This document shows, piece by piece, positions 49,347 to 60,400 of a DNA stretch of 64,000 nt. Made by a program: the position numbers and the translations under genes. How positions within the stretch are numbered: position 1 is the first letter of the stretch; the number at the start of each line of letters is the position of its first letter. The notes under the pieces were generated by a model. It saw nothing but the letters and a program-made list of their open reading frames with translations. It had not been told where the DNA came from and searched no databases. The stretch comes from Batillaria attramentaria (lineage: Eukaryota; Mollusca; Gastropoda; Batillariidae): NCBI GenBank assembly GCA_018292915.2, contig JACVVK020000331.1, positions 657,501 through 721,500 on the forward strand, in the 5' to 3' direction.

Positions 49347-50049
49347 ATTGCCATTTTGGGCCGAGTTTTAAACGGGCCGAGTTGACCTGACCCCCCCCCC
49401 CCCCCCCCCCGAGTTACTCTTCTGCTGTAGAAAATATAAAGGGTCGCAGGCACGCAAGATGCAGACGAAGTTGCGGTGGTGCGTTTCAAGGAGAAGACGT
49501 AAGACAAAGTTTCAAATTTCTTCCATACAAAACTCTTGAAATCTTTAGGGTTTTGGTGCACAGTTCGTTACACTTTGCACAGCATATATTAACCTACAGA
49601 ACACCAAACATACCAAACGAATGTCGCGAATCTCTCTTTCGTTGATGTAAGGTGAATTACGTGAACATATAACCCCAACGACAGTAGTTTTGTAACCGAT
49701 CAGACACACTCCCGCTCTCGAGTAACCACCTCCTAAAGCTAAATTGCGCGAGTTGAACCATTGCATGACTCACTCTCCGTTTCTTAGTATTACAGGTGAA
49801 CTGAGTCGCCACAGCGGCTGCACTGAAAATGGACGGAAGACTCAGGACTGAAAGTTAAAGGACTTTGATTATGCAGACAGAAAGACATGCAGTTCCGTTC
49901 CATGAAGATAGAAACATTTCCAATGTCACATCAGCATTGAACTTGCTGACACTGGTGCATGTATTGTTTGAGTTTTAACTTGAGATAGTGTTATCAGCTG
50001 AAGAGCTCTCACAACTTCCTACTCTTGAAAGTCAAGTCCGGCAGGCATC

Positions 50050-53000
50050 ATGGTGGTCCTACAAGCTGTTGGAAGACTGAGTGTTTTGAAAGTCCCAGCA
50101 GCGGCTAGTCTCCCTCTCAACGTGTGTGCTCATCATAGAACTTTGCTGCATACAAGTTACAGTACCTTGGTTCGCACCTCAAGCAGAATCTCGCCGCCAT
50201 CTAGTAGGGTGTTGCCATCATGTCGAGGCTTACCTCTGGGAAAAACTTTTGTGTCCAGTAGAACAAAAAATGTGACTTCTGGTAGCAGCAGCCCCAAAAG
50301 GCAGATACGATGGAGGACTATACTTGCTGCAACAGTACTGGGAGCGTCTGCATCTGGTGCTGTGTACTATGCATTACAAGATCAGCAAGAGAGACGAAAA
50401 CTTCGTGTTTTCATTGGTGGTGTCAGAAGATTTGTGAGGTACTGTATGCAGAAATAAGTGAAATTCAATTAAAAAGTATAGTATATGCACATGTATGTAA
50501 ACACATTGTGACAGTATTTCTGCGGCTTCTCAATCTTGGCAGTGATCTTGGATTCATTATAGTTTTTGCTATGTATGTGGTCAGTTAATGTGTAATGGAG
50601 TTACTCAGGCTATGTCCCAATGCCTCATCTTGTATATATACATGTACATGTATGTATGTATGTAAACTTATAAGTCAGAGAATATGTGAGTTCTCAGAAA
50701 TTGCTCTACAGCTGACTTTGCTGCTCTGTTTTATTGTTTAGACTATTTGTTTCACAGCTTATTATGTAGCAGAAAATTGATTGCTCTGATCATTCTTGTA
50801 TGAGATTAGAGCTTGCGATCATAAAGGTGTGCACCGAAGGTACATGTATCTAACTGTGGGCGTGCGCCATACATGTACAAATCACACACATTGGACATTC
50901 TGTGCTCGTCTTTCTCAGTGGGATCTTATAATTCATGGCTTTTTGCAGGTCAGTAATTATAGGACTAAGCATCTCGGTGGACTACAAGTGGTCGCTATGG
51001 AATCTTGACGATGAATCAAAAGAGTATGATGAGGCTATCAAGGGATGTCACCGACGTGCGGCAGAGCGAATCCTGGCAGGATGTCTGAAAAATGGAGGCC
51101 TGTACATCAAGCTGGGACAGGTAGGAGAGAAAATGTTCACCTGCAGCTGCTCAGTACAGGCTGTTTGAAAGAAAAATGGTGAAGTCTGCACATGTACAGG
51201 TATCGTCAGGTACCCATAAAAGTCAGCTGTGCAAGTTACCAGATCTGAAAAAATTTGCCAAGTAGTCTAGGCAGTAACCCCATCGATGAGTGCATCCTTG
51301 CCGTTGGAGATGGGGCTTGCGTGTCTCCATGACCCCGAGAGCTATGCTGGCGGGAGATTCGTCTCCTGGTAGGGCCACCCATGCTGGACAGGTCGAAGGG
51401 TAGAGGCCAGACGAAGCGCACTCACTGGTCCTCCAGGTTGGGGGTTTGAGTAGGGCTAACAACCCAACTCTTTAAAAAAAAGAACTTGTTACAGAAACTA
51501 CAACCACAGATCTACAGTTGCAGCCCTATGTTCCCCAGGGAATAAAGAGGATTAAGCTTAAGCTAAGCTAGGCAGTAAAGCCTGCTCTTAACTGGGCACA
51601 GCGCGCGAAAACACACATGCACATCACAGTTGTTGCGCTCGGTGTGTCTACTAACTACAAAACTGAACACAGCTGTGCTCGGTGACAAAGCGATTGAAGA
51701 TGCACTGTCCGCCATGTTTGCGCGCCGAGTGACGTAGTACAGCCAATCAGAATCTGTTGTGGAAACCACAGTCACAGTTGCGGCTATTTGAAATCCAGGT
51801 TGCTGTGATGACGCCACAGTGGCGGAAACCCCCAAAATCACAACTGTGGACAGCACTGTGGCGCTCCGCAGTGCCCAGTTAAGAGCCGGCTTAACACTCC
51901 ATTACAAGGCAGCTTTGGGTTAAAATAATTCATCGGTTTGATAAGTTCAAGCTGTTGAACTTAACTGATTTAAAAAAAAAAAATTTTCATGTTTGTGTAC
52001 ATCTGTCTCTGATGAGTTTAGACTTTATACTAGTGCATTCCGCCAGCCTTACCTATTGTATTCATCAGATAGATTGTGTTGGTGTTTATGCATTGTGCCA
52101 TTCTCAGGTTCTTATACTTTCTGTTTCATGTGTATACATGTATTATTTTGACGGAAGCTGCGTGACTTTTTGCAGGGTCTTGTGTCTATGAATCACATAC
52201 TGCCTCGTGAGTACCTAGAGGTCTTGGTGGTTCTGCAAGACAGAGCCCTCACTCGCACAACAGATGAGGTAAGTGTTTGTTGGTTGGTTTGTTTACTTAC
52301 TAAGATGTAACAAATGCTGGTGGATGATCTGAGTGTGATTCAATTGTGTGATTCGAAATGTATAATGCTATATAATATTCAAAGTCTTGATAGGTATGAC
52401 AGGCTTGTGCTAAAAACTTTTCATCGAATTCGCTTGATCAGGGCATCAGAATCAGTCACTTGCATCACAATTATATAGTATCTGAAAACATTGTGGTGAC
52501 ACTGGCTGGTGTAATGTTGATCTAGAAGTTTGCCACATACTGAGCAGACGACGCTATTTGGTTGCAGGCTGATGATGATGAAACGTTTATTAGGATAATT
52601 CTTGTAGGCATCTCTGCCTATCTTAGAAGAAGTCCTCACTACATTCTACAGTAATCAAACAAAAACAAAACATAATATGCAAAGATAAACTGACAATCTA
52701 GGCATTACACATTTTGAATCACACAACCGAATCACACTCAGATCTTCCACCAGCATTTGTTACATCTTAGCAATCTTACTGAGGACCAGCTAGATTGGTG
52801 GCTATTTTTACAAAAGTTTTCTAGTCCCAGTCTGTTCAGGTAGGCCCAAAGAAAGTCGTATTTCTCTAATAGTAGAAGCCGCTATGTCACAAAAATGGTC
52901 CGATGGTCAAATAAAACATCCTTTTATCTGGCAAACAGCCTTAGTGCTTCGAAAGTGGCAGTTTTCCATCTCAGGGGCGTTACAAGCATAGAGGCTTTCA

Positions 53001-54195
53001 TGACCAGTAGTACATCAGGGTTGCACATTTTCCACAGCTTCTATAGGACAAAGTGTCCCGGAAACAGCAAAGTGATAGGACACAGTATCCTGGCCACTTA
53101 GTGGCAATACAAATTTTAATAGGACAAATGTCCGCTTGAAATGGGAAAAATAGGACATTTGAAATTTTTATAGGTCAATGTCCTGGGACCGACTTAAATG
53201 TGCAACCCTGGTACATAACAAGCCATCATCCACGCACACACACAGACGCAGGAAGACACAGACAGACAGACACAGACACCCTCACCGTACCAATGGTACT
53301 GCTGTATACATACCATCGGAGTTCCTGTCATTAGTGTTTGAGATGACAAACATTCAGGCAACAGCACTACATCTTTAGATTTTGTGATTTTGAGAGAGAT
53401 GTATAATTAACATACAAGTGTGCTGTTTTATTTTCTGTGTTCAGGTGGAACAGTTGTTCCTGGAGGACTTTGGGAAGAAGCCAGAGGAAATGTTTGCGTC
53501 GTTTGATCCCAATCCTATTGCTGCAGCCAGCCTGGCACAGGTTCACAGGGCTACAACACTGGACGGCAGGGAGGTGGCTGTGAAGGTAAAAATGACAGTG
53601 ACAGGTGTCATAATGACACAGGGCTGGAGGTGATGACTCCTGCCGCCAGTGCAAGAGTTTTGGGTTGGAGTCCCACTTAAGGCTTCAGATTTTTCTCCTC
53701 AAGTATGACATTGCTGGACCATTCATTGCCACCAAATGTTTTTGTACATGCTCTAGCTTCCCTCCCCTCCACTTTGGAAATGTTCAGGTCACAAAAACAA
53801 ACAAATAAATGCAATTTCACATTCTGAACCTTGAATAGCTGAGCTGAGCTGAACTTTATACCACTTTGTCGTATTGTTTTGATGTGCTGGTTGTGAGATA
53901 ATGTGGGTGATTCACTTGAGTGTGCGTGGTGGCTGAAGTTCATGGCACTTTGACTTATGTCAAGCATTTGGATAAAGCACCTGCACTATATGTATTATTA
54001 TTATTCTTATTGTGCTGTCAGAGCTCTAACATCCTTTGGTTACTTTGCAGTGCATCATTGCCTCGCTTTACTATCCTATACAGGCCCAGTACATTGATCT
54101 GCGAGATCGTTTCTCAGGGGATATCCACACCTGTGAGTTCCTGCTGAAGCTGATTGGATGGATCCACCCCAAGTTTGACTTCGCTTGGGTCCTGC

Positions 54196-54252
<57 letters not shown>

Positions 54253-56234
54253 TGTGTTGGGTTGGGGGGGTATACAGATGCATGGATGCAGCATGTGTAT
54301 GTATGAGTGTAGGAAAAAGAGAGGGAGTGAGTGTTTTTCTTATTGAGCACCATGAGATAATGCATACAAGTGTAGGCTTCACTGTGTCGTTTCGTTCCAA
54401 ATGATTGATTTTCTAAGTTTGGTTCTTCTCTGGTGCAGGACTTGAAGGAAACGTTGAGACAAGAACTGGATTTTGAGCAGGAGGGTCGCAATGGGGAACA
54501 GTGCCTCTCAGATCTCCGCCATCTCAAATATATTTATGTGCCTTCTGTCTTGTGGGACATGACGAGCAAGGTGAGGTTCCAACTTGGCAAACACCAGCTA
54601 CTTGGCTGAGAGGATATTTGGCACTAGTTCGGAGACAAATACTAATTTGTTTATGTTAAAACAGTGTGTGTGGGCAGTTTCACAAAGTACGAATCAAATT
54701 TTTCTAAGGTCAACCTCATATTCAAACAAGGCACAAATGTCTACAGTATTACCAAATACGTGCAAACTTACATCCACAAAAAACATAAACGCACACATAC
54801 ATGAACAGACACCATAATTTTAAATACTGGAAAAAGATTGTACATCCTTTAATCAACTGTCCATTACAAAAACACACAGTCGACATATTTCTGTACGATG
54901 CATATCGGTTATTAAAAAAAAACAACAAAAAAAACCACCCCAAAACACCTAATTTGTTTATACACTCCCAGAGGCTAGCCCTACCAAAGTTATGGAAGCA
55001 AGAGAACACACATGCACTTTTAATGATGAACAGGGAGAAACAGTTCGCTCAACAACATACACACAGAAACTGAAACAAACTGGGATGTACTTGTATTTAG
55101 TTTTTATGCCTCCAGTTAAGGCAGCTTCAATTTTTTGTAAGCAGTCAAATGAAATTTTAAAAAAATTAACCCAAGAACCAAACAGTAGCAGATGATATGT
55201 AAAATTACAACCAAATATGTGTGGATGCTGTGAAGAGTTTGCATAAACAGCAAGGAAGCAATTTGACTGCTTTTTGTTTCAATCCGTCGTGTGTATTGTT
55301 TAACAAAAGAAATTCCTTGTTTAGAGAGTGCTGACAACAGAATACATTGATGGCTACAAGATCAGCAACCTTGAGGCTATCCGAAAAATGGGACTGTCGG
55401 TGAAAGATGTAAGTAACTGCATAGTCGATGTATTTATGTTTTCCTAGTTTTTTGTTGTTTTTTCCTTCTGTGTTTCATCTAAATTCCCCTGAATCAAAGA
55501 GCACGTAGGATGGCTCAATTGGCTGAGCACAGACTGGTGAAAGGCAGGTCAAGGGTTCAAATCTTGACAGAGCCAAAACACGTACCGGCTTTTTTCAGCA
55601 ACACAGTCTTTGAAACACCCTCATGGTAGGCAGAAAACAATCAAAACACCCAATCTCTCATTCAAATTCTTTTTTTTTTTTTCCCCAGTTTAAACACTTG
55701 TTAAATTTAGTCCTTCTGGCCCCTTGTTCAGTACTCTGTCTTTCTGAGCAAGGCTGGGTTACTGACAACCTGCTTGTTACAGGTGGACTACAAGCTGGTG
55801 CAGTGTTTCTCTGATCAGATCTTCCTCTCTGGATTCGTCCATGCTGATCCACATCCTGGCAATGGTATGGCACAAAGCAAAATGCTTACTGAGTGATAGT
55901 GTGAGTTGTTATTCATAGTTGCAAAACATTCTCAAGATAATGAAAATCTGCAAAACATGTAGACGAGGAGCTGTTGAAATTCTCCCCGCGTTTAGGCTTC
56001 TGTTGGCCGAGTGCCAGTGTGTGAGACGCTGTACCCATGCATGGTACAGTGCTAGACATCACCAAAACAGCTTGGAACCATTTATGAGCAGGATTTGGTC
56101 TAGTGGTTAAGGTATCCGACTTCGGATCCTAGGCTGCCTGGTTCGATCCCTGGTGGGCAGGAATTTGGTTGGAGTTTTGGTTGGAGTCAAAGTCATGTGC
56201 AGACTCATTTACGGTGCCTGTCACATCCTTGTGT

Positions 56235-56293
<59 letters not shown>

Positions 56294-57451
56294 GATCAAG
56301 TGTGTACGCTAATAATCCCACATTCATCTTTCGAAGAAGAGTAGGCTGTGGCCGGTGGCGTGGTAAACAGAAATACTGACGCACGCACCAGAGGGGAAAG
56401 CAGGGTGGAGGGCTGCACATAAGGTAGCGCTTAGCGGCAGCAGGCTTGTACTGCTTCGTCCTCTAGCCCTGCGGCACCAGGAGCATTTCAGTAGAGGTGG
56501 ATTTCTGTGCGGAGGAGAAGTCTACCATACCATGTCGTGCCGTGCCGTGCCGTGCCATGCTGTGCCATACCGTACCGTACCGTACCATACCATACCATAC
56601 CATACCATACCATACCATACCATACCATACCACCCAAATATGTCTGAAGATTGGCCTTTCAGGACATAAATTGTTCACTGTGCATATATCTACGTAGCGG
56701 CCTTCTGACACGTGCTTCCTGTCCTTCACCAGTGTTTGTGAGAAAAGGTGCAGATGGGAAGGCTGAGCTTGTCCTTCTGGATCACGGACTGTACGACTTT
56801 CTCAAGCCACCTGACAGGAAAGCCCTGTGTCAGGTCTATAAAGCTATCATCATGCTCCGAGAGGAGGACATGCAGAAATACTCCCTTGATTTGGGGGTAA
56901 AAGGTGGGTACTTTTATGTGGTACCTATTGTGATCATTACCTTGACTTAATTCCAGACAGTGTTATTGTGCTTCGGGAGCTGCCATTGGGCTCATCTCTT
57001 TATGAGGAAAACACTAGCTACTGCATATTGACGTCATCATGGGATTTTGATGTGACCAGGTTTGGAGAATAGCGCAGGATGACAAGCAGTGTATATTTCT
57101 CGTGCACTGTTTTCAAAACTCAGTTATGCCAAACTTTTGCGACAGCGAGATACAGTGAGCAGAGATAACAGGTAAAAGTGTCCTCGCACGTCAGCACCCG
57201 GGGTCTGGGTGTGTGGTTGTGAAAAAGTTAAGGTAGACATTCGTGGGGATGGTTTCAATATGTTTTGTGTCTCTGTGTCCCTCATGTCAAGACAAAGACC
57301 TTTGGTCAGCGTAGTTATTCATACCAGGGTCCGACTTGTTGGAATGATCTCCCAGTTTCGATCAGATTTGCAGACACAAAACTTTCAAATCTGAAAACCA
57401 CCTCTTCACAGCCTTCAACCAATAACTGTTGCCACATCATCATCTTGCTGG

Positions 57452-57489
<38 letters not shown>

Positions 57490-60400
57490 GCCAGGGGCAG
57501 CCCATGTATGATGCTGCACATTATGTGTTTGTAGTTAAATGTATGTGTGGAGGCATGTTGTGTGTGTTTCTGGGTGAGTGAGTGTGTGTTGATTGTAAGG
57601 CGCCCCGAGCTCCCGCGAGAGGTAGGACGTCCCTTAAGTACCCATTTTATTATTTAGTGTTATTCTGCTGTACTGGGTGCTTTGTTTATATTGAGATGCA
57701 TGATTTGACTCAGCCTGAGCCAGGTTTTGTCCTGCATGCTGTCCGACTTTATAGCTCCTGAATCGTACATGTATTTGCTTCTCTGTCTTGTGTTGCCATG
57801 CAGATTTCCATATCTTTGCAATAATGCTGATGCAAAGACCTGTCATCTTGAAAAACCATAAGCTGTTCCGAACTAAGCCAGTGGGTCGCAAGGAGTGGAA
57901 ACGTCTGAGCAAAGAGCAGCAAGAGGCGCTGAGAGAGGAATTTATTGCCATCCATGACCGAGTGCTGCAAGTCTTTCGCGACATGCCCAGCTCACTGTTG
58001 CTTATTTTTCGGTAATTGTAGTGGTGATGTTTATGGGAAGATTTACGCACTCTTGCACAATATCCACAGAGAAAACAAGGGGCACTGTATTAATGGCAAC
58101 ATGCTCTCGCATGGGGGAGTGGCCTGAATTTCCCCAAAATTGGATAATAGACATATTTACCACCACGAATACCATGAAAAAGGTCTGCTCTGTCAAACAG
58201 CTGTCACGTTTCTGCTTCAAGAGTGGACAGTGTAATGCACTTAATATTCTGCCATTGTAGAATATTATATATATATGTGTGTGTGTGGAATTGTGGTTTG
58301 GTTGCACTCAAGTGCTTTACCAGTAAGGTTGTATGACTTACACATTTGACCGTTCAGAAAAGAGAGCCACAGTTTCAGTTGAGCATTCACTGAAAGTGTT
58401 CAGATTTTGGCAGAAAGAAAAGCCCCTCATACAAATTCTGAATGATGGCGTATGATGTGGATATTGTGAAAGTTTTGAGGTGAGTCTTCCCTGCTGGTTG
58501 CCGTTGCTTTTCCACGTCTTTGTCTGTCCCCTGCTTGCAAAAGCTTCGGCTGAGAAAAGCCAGCAGCCTTATACAGCATGGCTTGATCAGACAGAGAGCA
58601 GATAAAGACTGTAAAAGATGTTAGATCACTCTTGTAATTGGCTTTTTCAAACTGTTCTGTCTAGACTACACCCTGTTTTGTGAGATTCTGGTGCAACGGC
58701 CGATCAGGCGAGACACCTATTACTTACCGAGTCACATGTCAGACGCTGACCTTGCGTACATGCGCAAGATGGCGCAGGATCGGTTTGACAAGATCATGAA
58801 AGTGCTGAAAGACATGCCACGCTGTCTTCTGTTGGTCATCAGGTGAGGACAACTTGCTATACAGACAGGCTGGTGTTTTGGAAGCTATTTTATTATTATT
58901 CTGTTTTCCTTTTTATTGATTTAATTATTATTTTTTAACGGGGCTTGGAGGTAAAGGCTGGCATATGAGAGGAGTGGGGGCAGGGGGAAGGCTTTGAATC
59001 GGTGATCATTTGTGTGTACAGTGTATGTATACGGTACTAGTTTTCATCCATTTTCCTCTGCTATTCTGTGTACAGGCTCATTTTTAGTTCTTTTCCCAGT
59101 CTTCTCCCAAGTTCAGTTTTATTTCTTCTCCCAGACTGTCAAAAATTGTCAGTTTTCTGCTGAAGTTGTTGACCTCAAAACCCTGTCATGCACACAGATG
59201 TATATTCTTGCTTTGCACTGACAAGAGAAACATGCCCTGACCCAGCAAGCTGTTTCACTCTGTAACTGTTGAAATATGGGACATGGATGTTGACACACTC
59301 GCTGTCGTTAAATATATGTTATTTTGATGTCATCGTTTCTCTTTCTAGTCTTGGCAGAGATTCGCATGTTTCCAGCACCTCTAATTCATGCACTGATCCT
59401 TCTCAGTATTCATATTCATTTGTCTTGTTCACTTAATCTTCTGAGTCATTTTCATGGTACATTCAGCAACTGTGATACTGTATGTAACCTGTGGGTGCAT
59501 TGCACGGACATGTACTGTTAATGAGATGTGCATGTTCGTTCATGCCTACAGCCTCAAAGCCTGCTGCGGGCAGGGTTGGTTTGACAGCTTAACTAGTCAA
59601 ACAGTAATTTGATGTGCAGCAGGTGCTGATCGGTAAATAGGACCAACATCGTGTAAAACCACTGCCCTCTATGCCCAGCAGTGGGCTTCTTCCACACACA
59701 CACACACAAGCCTGTCTGTTGAGTTGTCCTCACTTGATGTATTTTTGGCTAGCTGAGAAGACTGATTTGCACATCTCAGGGTGCTTCTCAAGAAGTCTAG
59801 AAGTGCATATTTTGTGTTAGAAATATTTACAGTTGCTCTTGTAATTTTGCAAAACTTTGACTATGATCGGACAAGATGTTCCAGGACTATCTTAATTTTG
59901 TTCACAGAAACCTCAACACGATTCGTGCCATTACTAAGGAGCACGGACACACAGTTGATCGCTACGGCATCATGGCTCGCAGGTAATTTTTATTCAGAAG
60001 TGTTCTTGTGAACCCTGCTTTCGATTTTGGCCCTGTATGCTAGAATTGCACATGAGTTGGCAGGAGTAACCGTTCTTTAACAGCCCTTTTGCAAGGGAGA
60101 ATGTTTTGCATACTTGCTGCATTTGGTAGATTTGGGGGTTTTTGTCGTCTGTGCGTTGGAGAGAAGGCAAATATTGATGGTTGCTGAATCCATCGTTTTG
60201 GTGTTTATAGGCATGGGTAGTGAGGAAGGGTCTGGTGAAAGTGATGATTTGGATGATACTGTAGTTTTGAGCCACAGACTGACAAGGGAAGAGGAAAACC
60301 TGTGTGGCAGTAACTGCAGTGTTACAAGTGAAACTGAGATTCCTTGGACGCTTACATTTCCAAAACTAAGAGCGTACCGGTATATATGGCGAAACCAGTT

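Larger units (their letters stand above)
47470..50049. other. Intergenic region between ANKS6 and ADCK5
   Basis: Holds a 48-codon ORF (47552), C/G and A homopolymer runs (47880-48180), three degenerate copies of TTCACGATGGCT-type sequence (about 48560, 48620, 48720), a 371-bp foldback element (48969-49339) and a run of 20 C (49391-49410). The ADCK5 promoter should be near 49750-50000, but I cannot fix its start. Confidence 0.5.

Noticed and set aside
57804..58842. Both ADCK5 exons 10a and 10b as constitutive exons in one mRNA
   Set aside because: Joining 10a to 10b shifts phase and meets TGA after six codons.
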